The position numbers were made by a program, and so were the translations under genes. 64,000 bases of DNA, taken from the NCBI GenBank assembly GCA_037976565.1, contig CP137666.1, positions 7,490,582 to 7,554,581 of the forward strand, in the 5' to 3' direction. The notes below the pieces were generated by a model that saw only the letters and a list, made by a program, of their open reading frames with translations, was not told the DNA's origin and searched no databases. This DNA comes from Mesocentrotus franciscanus (taxonomy: Eukaryota > Echinodermata > Echinoidea > Camarodonta > Strongylocentrotidae). Of this stretch, positions 54,355 to 64,000 are shown piece by piece (positions within the stretch are counted from its first letter, which is position 1; every line of letters begins with the position of its first letter).

Positions 54355-55250
54355 AGGGAATGTTGAGTTTCTGTAAAGATGGAATATAATTTGTCAGTTC
54401 TGTCATTCTTTGCATGTCAGTTTGGAAGTATATAATCGTAGAAACATCTTTTTTCCTAAAAGAGATTACTCTTAAAGTGCGGGTTCAAAGAAAATCACAA
54501 ATATGGCAAATAACATATTACTAAAAACTAGTAAGCTAACAGATGGCCATCGTACAAGTTTTAGGTCAACTACATATCGGGTGATTTATAACAATACAAA
54601 TAAAACCACCTCCATAGCATCTGGGATATGCGAGAGATTCGCCAGAAAAATAACGATGTTTTAATGCCGTCACAATATGAACCAAGCCTGCCCAAGCAGA
54701 CGACATCCCATAAAGAATGAACATAATTGCAATGCTATTATTTCTCAAATTATAATGAATTTAGAGTATATAAATGTGATGGAATTTTACACCATTCAAA
54801 AAGGGATATGAAACCGATTCTGATGACTAAATTATTTTGTTTGTAAATACACAGGATAGGGGTTAAAGATAAAGTTGAGTTCTAGTCATGCGACTGCGTT
54901 GTGAAAGAAACAGTGTGGAATCGATCAGCAAAGGTTGATCATTTAGCATATAAGTATTGGTGTGTACTGCAAGGTTCTGGAATCATCAAAATGATAAGAA
55001 ATTTGGCCCAGTCTTGGTAAAGTTACAAGCACTGTACACAGAAAGATGTATATGGGACTACACAAACATGTGGCATAAAAATCCGTCCCGATTTTTATGC
55101 TGTTATATGTCATATTTAGAATATTAAGGCATTTGAAGAGCCATGCTTTTCAGGGAACATTTTGTATCTGATGTTCTTCCACATTTGCATAATAACAATG
55201 ATAACGCTCACAAATTATCTTTCACCTCTTCCCAGAACTCAACCTTCTCT
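54355..55250. mobile_element. TTAA-flanked element between genes C and D
   Basis: TTAA at 54351-54354 and 55251-55254. The ends read AGGGAATGTTGAGTTTCTG and, inward from the right, AGAGAAGGTTGAGTTCTG. They are similar to the ends of the MITE at 4935. No transposase. A string at about 55,000-55,045 (complement of ACTTTACCAAGACTGGGCC) also occurs at 30148. Confidence 0.6.
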
Positions 55251-55254
55251 TTAA

Positions 55255-56790
55255 GGAACAATCAATGAAACCACACTTTCAAATTTAAAACCCCCTCGAA
55301 TGATAGCATGGACGCATTTGTTCCCTCTTGAAATGCCGAACATACCGCAATGTATGCAGCTGAAAATACAATGGTGTCTTTATTTTGTTTACAAGCGACG
55401 GATTCCTTTATTTTTTTATCGCTGCATTTTTCATCAAAATAATGCCATGCGCGGGGTTTAGAGTGAGGCAATAGATTAAACATTTAACCTGACGGTAGTG
55501 AAGTAAGAGAAATAACTGAAGAGAAGATGACGAAACAGGCACTGAAAATGTGTGAGATGTCATGGGACATCGTCTGCTTGTGCAAATCATGTTCAACATG
55601 TGACGTCACACATCTCAGCAGCGATCGGAGAGCATTTCAGGTGCTATGCCGGGGCTGTATCTAAGCGTTTTGTAATTCATAATAATCATTACTTCGAATG
55701 TTTCCGAGCATTGAATTTTGATAACTTTGTCAAATCAAAGTGTCACCTTTGCAATTATGACAATAAACTTAGTTTTTAAAATCAATGAACTTTCTCTTTA
55801 AAATCCCTCATATTTGAAGTATTACAAGAAAGAGCTGAAAAGTTTGGACCAAACGCTTGTGTACGGTAGTCCCATATTCCCATTTCTGTGATCTTCAGAG
55901 AGATTAAGTAAGTTGCTTTTTCTAAGTTTAATTATTCCAAAACTTCACAGTATATAATATGAAATCTTATGAACTACATAATCACCCTTTCCGAAATAAT
56001 TCTCGAGGGTTTTTTTCTCACAATAACTGCTTTACAAAAAACTCAATTTTTATCTTTAAATATGAAATATTCAAATTATTCCCATTACCTATGAATATTG
56101 AAATGCTTTGAAGGCTTTGATATGAATTTCTTACTCAGGATAAAGTCAGCATCCTGACAAAGCAATGAAAAAAAGATAATAACTTTCTGTCCACTATACT
56201 TGAGACTATAGTGTTGCTAGTGTTGCTTTTCAAATTTGATATATTGAGCTATGACTACGGTGATGAATCGTGCTTTATTGGTGTACTTGATCATGCTGCA
56301 TGGTAATATAACTATTTATTGAAATATATACTATTTATTTTTATATACAACAGGGACAATCAATTGCATATTTATAACGACGATTCTGATTGGTGAATTG
56401 TCAGCCTTTTGAACAATATGAGCATGCAGCGGTGAACATGATTGGCCACTGTCATTTTGCAATTGACTGCAAACCTTTGTGTAACGGGGCCCATGACTGA
56501 TAAATTATCCAAATTCATCTCAGTCGGATTAAAACCTGTGTCATACATATAATTTGATTTGTATTCACATGAAGTTTAGGTAAATTTTAGCACATTCTAA
56601 TAATGTATCTAGTGACTTGTTGATATAGTTCAGCCATACGTAATGATTTCAGCAGTGACATTGTTTCAATGTCTTGCATTTCAAAATTGAAATGTTAGCG
56701 TACATTTAGTCTGCGAAATTGCAGCTTGACAATTTGTAGAAATAGTATACATTTAAAGTACTAGATTGAGTGAACTTGTGTCTTATTGAC
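55255..56790. other. Intergenic C to D, no gene recognised
   Basis: Short ORFs lacking motifs. AT-rich. Confidence 0.6.
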
Positions 56791-56794
56791 AGTT

Positions 56795-57095
56795 ACGTCA
56801 GCCACATTTCATGTTTCCATGGACAACTCTTATAAATGTCTTGCCTCATATCATTGGAATGGTGATATACCATATTTGAACTGCCCCTTTTATACCAGAT
56901 ATGGACTGCCCCTTTTTTGCAAGAAGTATCCACGTTTATGTGTGCCTTCAGGAATCTGTACTAAATTGTTTTTATTTAAATAGTATCACAGTTGTAAGGG
57001 ATGATATGAATACAAATGGTTGAACATGAATTAGTCATTCTGGTTATTTACACATTAGCATAATGCCAGAGGTATCCATGTTCCTTATAGCAGAT
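56795..57095. repeat. Block duplicated upstream of genes B and D
   Basis: Matches 9887-10145: CATTTCATGTTTCCATGGAC, CTGCCCCTTTTATAC, GAATCTGTACTA, ATGGTTGAACATGAATTAGT and CACATTAGCATAATGCCAGA in the same order. D has a short extra duplication (ccatatttgaactgcccctttt / atatggactgccccttttt). Marks the duplicated segment's extent 5' of the CSD genes. Confidence 0.8.
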
Positions 57096-58551
57096 CATGT
57101 AGATTTTTTAGTGCATGTAGTATTTATTTTCCTTCTTAAGGATATGTTGTCTTTTTTGGTGGGAAGAAGGTAATGAATTGTATCTTTTAACTCACTTGCC
57201 CTACCCGTATTATCCAAATCATTCATACATAAACTCTAGCCTTTTTTAACCCTATCCTCTTGACGGAAAAATACATTTGCAATTATTATTTCTAAACCCT
57301 GTTAAATAGATTTCATTATTTTGATCTGTATATTATAGAAAGAACCTTCAAATCCAAATGTAAATTCATCGACTTCGATACAAGAACACATTTACTGTGT
57401 GAAGTACCATGCCTAAAATAACAACATCCATCCCACATTAATTTCCATATATCTTCTATATACATGGAAGTCCTTGCAACAATACAATATCTGCATGTTT
57501 ATTCTTGCATCAACTAAATATCTGAGATATTTTGTCGTTTCCGCTAATCCTTTTGCATTTAAGGAAAGGAATTCTCCCTTCATAACATTACTTTATTTTT
57601 GTAGTTCACAGCTTGATTCATGTATACATGTATACAGGTATATACATTTAAAATAATGAGTATGCCGGAAAGAATTCACTCATAAATGTTTTACATACCT
57701 CTCTTTAGTATGTTGAATAAATCTAGCCATCTGATTGGTCGAAATTGGAGTCGTGATTTTAGCCATGCCCGTAAAGAAACGAACAATGCCAGTTGCCCCG
57801 GGTAACGGTCAATAGTTCATGAGAAAGATGCCAGTTGCCCCGGGTAACGGGACGAATAGTTAAATGTTGCTGAGATCCCCATTGGTTTACGTGTAAAAAG
57901 TTTCTTTGTGCGAGCGCGGATACCATACAGTGTGTGTGCGATTTGGTCGCTTAGTGTGTGCGATTCCCGAACGATCGTAACATTCAGGCAACTTTCAGGC
58001 AACTTTATGTAGTCAATAGAACTAAATATATTATTATGAATGATAAAATGTACATTACTGTAGTTATTTGTTAGCAAGAATGTATATTGCATGGAAGGGG
58101 ATTTCTATTTGTGGCATAATCTTTTTATTTCTTGTGAAATTTCATAATTATACGCAAAGAAATTAATGTTTCATTGAAGACAGTGCTCGAATGAACAAAG
58201 GTAATTTATACTTGCCAATTCCTGAGGAAGTGACAAGTAATTGTATATTACGTATGTAAGTATGGTTCTGATATTATATATTTGCTGTATATATTGCGTT
58301 GTAAGAATCGACATTTTTGTCGCTTGAATTTTGGTTGTTCATATTTTGGTAAAATGATAACCATCTTACGGTTGTGTAACTGATTCCCTCCCATACATTT
58401 TCAACTGAATGAAAACGCCCTACATTTAGAATAAACATGATCTTATCTGATTAAATTAAAATCAATAGAATTTCTTAAATTTCTCATCCGCTGATCCATG
58501 CTTGTGCAATTGGGGATATATTGGAGGCCATGACCCCAAATGCATAGCGTA

Positions 58552-58598
<47 letters not shown>

Positions 58599-59440
58599 CA
58601 GGCAGAATGAGAGAGAGACAGAGAAAGAGGGAGAGCAATCCAAAGGGATAAGAATTAGTATTTTATTACCCAAGTAAAACCGGTATCCCCCCAAACGAAA
58701 CCAACTTGCTGCAAGACTATAGTGTATGAAGTTTCATTTTTGTGTGTACGGGAGGATGAGGGGGCTACAATATTCTTCAGTGTACCTGTAGGCCTGTACA
58801 TGTGATTCATGACAAGGCCAGACAGACTCATACTTTGACAGGCACCGACAATTCCATACAGCCTTGAGCTTGTGTCAGGAGCAGCTTTCATAGTACAGGC
58901 CTATTATATGGAGAGGAGAAGATCGTACAGTCCACAGTCATAGTCTCACAATTCAGACACTCTGTTACGTGTTACGACTGACAAAGATTTGTGCCTTCTA
59001 CCTATACAAATATATAACAAGGGCAGGCTGAGCCAATATGTCCGCCGTTCCTTTACAGTTTTTCGCGGTTTCGTTGTTTAGAACCATGCAGTAACCAGCT
59101 GGACGACGAGCTAATTAAACGTCTGAGCACTTCGGTATACTGAGCAAACGTTTCTGTATGTAGGGAAATGAAATATCAACTGATAATCATCAACTTTTCA
59201 TGTTGTTCAGTATTACTATTATTATTACTATCATTATTATTATTATTATTATCATTGTTATTATCATTATTACCATTTTTGAAATTATTTATATTTTTCA
59301 ATGGGGTAAACATTAAATTTGTTCGGTGACTTTTTACTTACATTATCAAGATCCCCTTTTTCTTTTTTTTTCTTTTTCTTCATGTCAAGGAGGGAAAGCT
59401 GGTAGGGGTTATTGTCTCTTTTCACCACTTAGGCACTCAT
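57096..59440. other. D-specific upstream sequence
   Basis: About 2.3 kb absent from the B flank. Holds a GTTGCCCCGGGTAACGG word repeated at about 57792 and 57834, a (GA)n/(CAGA)n tract at 58552-58640 and (ATT)n at 59214-59275. No gene. Confidence 0.6.
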
Positions 59441-59762
59441 GATGCTAAAATGATGATGAAGAACGATGGTGATCATAACAATAATCTTGATGATGATGAT
59501 CACAATAATCTTGATGATGATGATAATAATAATAAAAATGATAATAATAGCATTAACACTGATAATAAAAATATTAATAATAGAAGTAATAGTGATAATA
59601 ATAACAATATAAAAGAAAGATTAACTTAATAAATCAACGGACGTGACATGCTTACCTTGGGAAAAACCCGCATGTATTACTAATCTGCAAACACAGCATA
59701 CACTTTGATATTTCAGTTAAATAAATGATGTCTTGAGCGGAGTCTAATCCAGCTTGATGGTC

Positions 59763-59985
59763 AGGCATGGGAGATGTGAGTTGGTCTAGCGATACGTTCA
59801 CTTGGTCAGCTTTCTGTCTTCGCCTACAAAATGACTCCGGCGGACCCCGATTCGAAACTGAGTCACATCTTTCGGTCCGCAGACGTAAAAAATCATATCT
59901 GATTGATACAAGTCTGTAAAAACCAAATTACACAAACGCACACACACACACACACATATCATCATCATCATCATCATCAAGAATA
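59763..59985 (+). mobile_element. tRNA-headed SINE upstream of gene D
   Basis: A-box-like GTTGGTCTAGCGATACG at about 59780 and B-box-like GATTCGAAAC at 59849-59858. Then a body shared with the SINE at 29259 (gagtcacatctttcgg, aatcatatctgattgatac, gtctgtaaaaa), ending in (CA)n and (ATC)n. The B flank runs straight through this position (tgatggtcaaccatcaagaacagcc, 10416-10440), so it inserted only near D. Confidence 0.7.
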
Positions 59986-60351
59986 GCCTACTAGGTATGT
60001 GCCCTTTCTGGGAGTAGTCTACAACTCAAATAGTTCAGACTCTATATTTACGACTTACAAGGGTCTGTAGCTGCAAACTAGACTGTGAAGGACATGGGGA
60101 AAACCCGCTGTTCTTACCAGAGCATTGCTCTATAGAAATAGTGATATGGACAATGTGCAATACGTGAAGCATTTGCTCAATATGTCATGTTTGTATATTT
60201 CTTTTTTGGAAAAACTTTCATATACAAATCATATTCTGCTACGACAAGGAAGAGATCTACTCGTTTGTCTATCTTTTACATTGCGTTCCTCATTTCGATA
60301 AAATACGACCGGCCTTCAAGCTGAATGGTGTAATTATTCTTTTATCTGTAG
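59986..60351 (+). promoter_or_regulatory. Candidate promoter region of gene D
   Basis: Collinear with 10440-10817 upstream of gene B: GTAGTCTACAACTCAAATAG, GGGAAAACCCGCTGT, CAGAGCATTGCTCTAT, TCTGCTACGACAAGGAAG and ATACGACCGGCCTTCAAGCT. A conserved AG precedes the 5' UTR word GTTGAGGAAAACAG (60352). No TATA box is evident. Confidence 0.4.
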
Positions 60352-60402
60352 GTTGAGGAAAACAGTGATCGATTAGATTTATCACGAAGCAGAAGCATAA
60401 CC

Positions 60403-61969
60403 ATGTCACAAGGCAGAAAGAAGAGTAATCGTAATACTAAAAAATTCATAGAATCGGAAGTCACTGGAGTAGTAAAGCGGTATAATGACACAGGCGGCTA
60501 TGGGTTCATAACGGAGGATGATACATATAGGGATGTATTTTTCCACATCTCTGCAGTTTCAAAAAATATTCGACGACGGGGTGACCCAATACGAGTTGGA
60601 GATGAGGTGAAATATGATTTGTATCTAGCTCCGAAGGGATACAGGGCAGAATCGGTTCGTATTTTGAATCAGGATGTGGAAATTTCTGACTCGGATGATA
60701 CTGACAATCTTTACCGAAGAACAGATTCTGGAATTGGTGTAGGAAACGGAGGCGAAGCGCATAGTCGAAGGCAACGAGGACGAGGACGAGGACGACGTAG
60801 TGGTGGAAGAGGTGGATACCGTCGAGGAGCAAGTGTTGGGCGTGGACATGAGCGAATAGACAGTGATGATTACGAGAGTGATGATATATCAAGATCGCAT
60901 ATCAGATCGTCCAATGGTTCGACCTGGAGAACGCGAAGCAGCAGTCGAGGGAGGAAGCAAACATATCAAGAAGGACGAACAGGTGTCAAAGAAAATACAC
61001 CTGAGTTCAAGTTCTTTTGCAAGTCATGTAATGATTATCAAAACAGCAGCAAGAAGGAGAACGATACAGCGAATGTAAACGTGAAAACGGAGAGTGCCAG
61101 TAAATCTTTTCCAGATTTTGACGCTAAGCGGACGGCATTCCAGACCAATCGGGATGGTTTTGAATTTACAAATCCGCAGTCTAGTTTCTCGTTTCAAAGG
61201 ACACAACAGCGAAGCACTGGTACGGAGGAGTCAAATCCACAACCAACTACAGGCACAACCGGAAAACCTTATTCTTTTTTTGATCACTTAAAAACTTCCT
61301 GTGATCCTAAGAAAGGAGCTGATATCAACAAGAATCCCTTGGACACTGGAGCTTCATTCCCCCGATATGGTGCGGCGTCTCAGGGAGGCAGCAGGGGAAC
61401 TCCGAATGCTACCAACACCAATAAGTCGGATACTGATGGGAAAAATCGTGACTGGATACCGATACCAAAACCACCTCCACGTACATATTCTCCTTTTGAT
61501 ACCAAGAAAGGAGATGATATCCGCAAGAATCCTGTCCACTTTGACTCCTCTTATCGCAAAGGTGTCTCGTCGGAAGGAAATAGGAAGGGGACACAGAACA
61601 CCACCCACACTAAATGTGATACCGGTGCGAACAAATCTTACACTGATCCAAACTTGCAGCCAGATCAACGCTCAACCATGTACAGCTATTCATACGTTGA
61701 TGGATCGAATCGGTTCGGTGTTTCGATGAAGAACACCAGTAGGGAGTCTTTTGGCTCTGGGGTCCGTGAGCAGCAGATGCCCACCAGAAATGCTCCTGGT
61801 GATGTTGGGAGTGCCAAAACTGCTGGCGATTCGAAAGAGCGAACGGTAGGCGGCGGAACCAAGGATGACCACGTCAAGTCAACGAAAGGAACTACTACCG
61901 ATGAGCTACCCAATTATGCCAAGCAACAGAGGAAAGAAACTACTGCGTCCAAGGAGAGCCAACCTACAG
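60403..61969 (+). CDS. Gene D exon 1: cold-shock domain, RG box, repeat region
   Basis: 1567 nt, ending ACAG|gtgagt in phase 1. It has about 214 codons more than B exon 1, the extra block starting after TRSS (residue 180). That block holds a CKSC motif and the repeats PKKGADINKNP / TKKGDDIRKNP and RGTPNATNTNKSDTD / KGTQNTTHTKCDTG. Reading through the donor gives a stop at 62017-62019 (538 residues), an intron-retention form without TPRs. Confidence 0.9.
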
Positions 61970-64000
61970 GTGAGTATACGAAATACCAAAAAAGGAAATT
62001 CCGAGTTCCTGACCCTTGATTTATAAATTTCTAGTTTTTACTGGTGGTCGATATAATCGATTTGAAACTAATTCACATTGTACAGATGTGGTAACAAATT
62101 TACATACTCCTTCATGGTTATCAGTGGTTAGAAAATGACTCACATTTTACAGTTATCTCTGCAAATTTTCATTTTGGTAAGTCGAGTAGGGTAGCATCTA
62201 GTTTCGAATGGCCGTTTTGTTTTCTTCAATGATCGATACTAAGAGATATAGTGCGTATTGCCTATCATATAATTATTTTCATAAATGAAGTGGGTCAAAA
62301 GATTACCTACACAATCATTATTGTTGGTGGCATTTCTTTTAATTTACTCCATTTTCAAGAGTTACATAGGGCAGCCATCAGTTAGGTTCTTTTTTAAATC
62401 ATGTTCCGCCAATTTCGTCCATGCAAAATAGATGCTTTTGGTCACATTTACATTTTACAGACTTTCTTGACCAGAACATGATTTTTTTTTCTATCTTATC
62501 TCCATATGTTTTGTATCGAGTTTTAGGGACTGACAGTCCTCGATATCATTCACAGTGACATGAAAAAAGAAGAAAAACTCACATCTCTTTCAAAACTCGA
62601 CCTTCCCTTTAAATGCCTCTCCTTTCCTGTAACTTTAATGGAATAAGATTTGTTTTCCCCTCATTGTTGCTTGTTGCTAGGTTCTGGTAATATGTCTAAA
62701 GAAGACACTGAGAAGAACCCTTCAACCACTCTCTCAAGTTTTAGCAGGGCGAGAGGCAACGCGTTTTTCAGGTTGGCTCCAGATCAAAGATTTGACACGG
62801 TTAAATCGATATGTTACAAGGTATTTATTGATTTCTATATCATTTGTCTTATCTTTTTCGAACATACATGTTCAGGTGCATTAATGTGACATTATCATTT
62901 TCATACATTAACATTGATACACTTTTTCAATATACAGTACATTAAAGAAAATGTACAATTTTTTTTTAAAGGGAAAAAGTTAGATTCTTAGAGCATAGTC
63001 AATATGAATTAAACAAAAATGATGTAACAAGGCTACAACGTAAGCACAACGTTCAATGTGCTTGCAGCCCTCAGTTTAACAAAAATATAAATAGAAAAGG
63101 GAGAGAGTGATTTGCTATTGAGAAAGATAGAAAAAGGGAAATAACGCTGGTTTCTAAATACAACAATAGTAACACTTGTCGATATGATAATAATGTCACA
63201 GTATAGAACTTATTTAGTTAGCATATAATAGCCCTTTACTTTCATTCTCATTGCAAACCATTTTAATAATTTAAATTTTATAGATAATAAGGTATATATA
63301 GCAGGACTTCCTTACGATTTCTCAAACAATGATTTTATATTCTCAACGATAAGGTGCTGAGTTAAAAATCAGTTTATCATGCTTTAGCTCAACAATTATC
63401 AAAGGCAAAACCCCGGAATTAACCCCCAAATCATGTAATCATTTATCACATCGGATAGCGTATCCAATAACTTTTGCTAAGGCAAATCTGACATGTTTGG
63501 GGGGAAAATCCTATTGCTCAGCCGTCTGTGACCTGGAGTGCTTCAATCATCACCAAAATAATGAAAAATCGTTACATGTCATGAGCTGATAGATCATTAT
63601 TTACCGGAATTTGCATATCTTTCATGATTTATGAAAAATTTGAGGTTGAACATTGATTTCCTTTAATGAAAAACGTGTACCATAAGTAGTTATCGCACAT
63701 TTTTCTCCCTTCAAAACGAACGTAAAACAGTGATAAAGTTCGAAGGACCATAACACTTGACCTAAATAATGCCTCAGATCTATGACGGATGTTCTTGTAG
63801 TAAAAAAATATGCAACGAGTTCATCAGTTGTATCAATAACTCTATATCATTTTTTTTCTTTGTGTTTTTTTTTTCAGAGTGCCCTTGGATGTTACAAGAA
63901 GGCTTTCAACTGGGCGTCTAGGGACGAGGATTTGGTATCAGCGGCGAAAAACGCGGCAACAACGTCTTGGAGACTAGCTATGCTTAAGATGGCAACCGGA
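60403..64000 (+). CDS. Gene D (5' part): cold-shock-domain/RG-rich/TPR protein, type 2
   Basis: Three exons are visible: 60403-61969, 62681-62820 and 63879 to the window edge. Phases match gene B at each junction, and intron 1 is 711 bp without the transposon seen in B. The cold-shock domain (residues 20-88; RNP1-like GGYGFIT, RNP2-like DVFFHIS) is followed by an RG box (122-150; RQRGRGRGRR, GGRGGYRRG), an FFCKSC motif (204-209) and a longer disordered region with two imperfect repeats (about 292-350 and 364-422). TPR exons begin after residue 523. The J-domain exon is expected beyond the window by analogy with B. CSD and RG predict RNA binding. No inactivating change is seen. Confidence 0.88.
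61970..62680 (+). other. Gene D intron 1 (transposon-free)
   Basis: 711 bp. Aligns with the two ends of B intron 1 and shows the empty TA site of B's 4.4-kb element near 62085. No other feature. Confidence 0.85.
62681..62820 (+). CDS. Gene D exon 2 (TPR start)
   Basis: Acceptor ttgctag, donor gtattt; 140 nt, phase 1 to 0, as in B. Encodes SGNMSKEDTEKNPSTTLSS and SRARGNAFFRLAPDQR. The RGNAFF helix is nearer TPR consensus than in B. Confidence 0.9.
62821..63878 (+). other. Gene D intron 2
   Basis: Collinear with B intron 2 except for the LINE tail missing here. AT-rich, no further feature. Confidence 0.8.
63879..64000 (+). CDS. Gene D exon 3 (cut by the window edge)
   Basis: Acceptor tttcag. 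Encodes SALGCYKKAFNWASRDEDLV and ATTSWRLAMLKMATG, as in B exon 3. The remaining 19 nt and the donor are outside the window. Confidence 0.9.

Noticed and set aside
60506..61668. Multiple minus-strand ORFs across gene D exon 1
   Set aside because: They are shadows of the long + strand CSD exon, which has a clear domain and a paralog.

Overview
This is eukaryotic genomic DNA from a metazoan, AT-rich, with short exons in long repeat-filled introns. I think it is a marine invertebrate deuterostome, most likely a sea urchin (about 0.6). The hints are the mix of LINE families, the SINE tail 'GCGCTATATAAATTCAATT' plus (ATT)n, many TTAA- and TA-flanked MITEs, and a cap-like PyCATTCPu motif. No database search was possible. 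I see no prokaryotic operon, CRISPR array, rRNA or tRNA gene.

The only convincing host genes are four tandem, same-strand (+) members of one family, and they alternate between two types. Type 1 (gene A, 3' part, 30-2030; gene C, 31018-52283) encodes TPR-like helical repeats followed by a C-terminal J (DnaJ) domain with HPD. Type 2 (gene B, 10869-23378, complete; gene D, 60403 to the window edge) starts with one large exon encoding a cold-shock domain (RNP1- and RNP2-like motifs), an RG-rich segment and a long disordered region, and then splices in the same phase into the TPR exons. B ends in the same J domain; D's J domain lies beyond the window. The splice models close exactly: B joins 7 exons into 2019 nt (672 aa) and C joins 7 coding exons into 1329 nt (442 aa).

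A-to-C 3' ends are about 50.3 kb apart and B-to-D starts about 49.5 kb apart. With matching 3' flanks (A/C) and matching 5' flanks (B/D), this suggests that a two-gene unit [TPR-J][CSD-TPR-J] was duplicated in tandem. The copies differ in structure. C has one 281-nt exon where B has two exons summing to 281 nt. A and C carry an 85-codon, phase 1-1 exon pair that B lacks. D has about 214 more codons than B in the first exon.

The rest is mostly mobile DNA. Between A and B lie a LINE 3' end, a heavily decayed LINE and palindromic repeats. Intron 1 of B holds a 4.4-kb TA-flanked (Tc1/mariner-type) element with nested LINEs, and gene D has the matching empty site. Intron 4 of B has a 343-bp repeat array broken by a LINE with a 6-bp target duplication. 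B to C holds MITEs, long hairpins and a SINE with a 7SL-like head. The introns of C hold a 3.4-kb long-TIR element with a nested LINE and an internal TATA promoter, a second Tc1/mariner-type relative, a near-complete CR1/L2-type LINE and a triplicated block of about 830 bp. Between C and D are an RTE-like fragment with a 12-bp target duplication and a TTAA element.

Functional reading (inference): CSD plus RG box implies RNA binding, and the J domain implies recruitment of an Hsp70. The type 2 proteins could therefore bring a chaperone to RNA or RNP cargo, with type 1 proteins as CSD-less partners. Tandem expansion with structural turnover is typical of stress or defence families, but nothing here proves that role.
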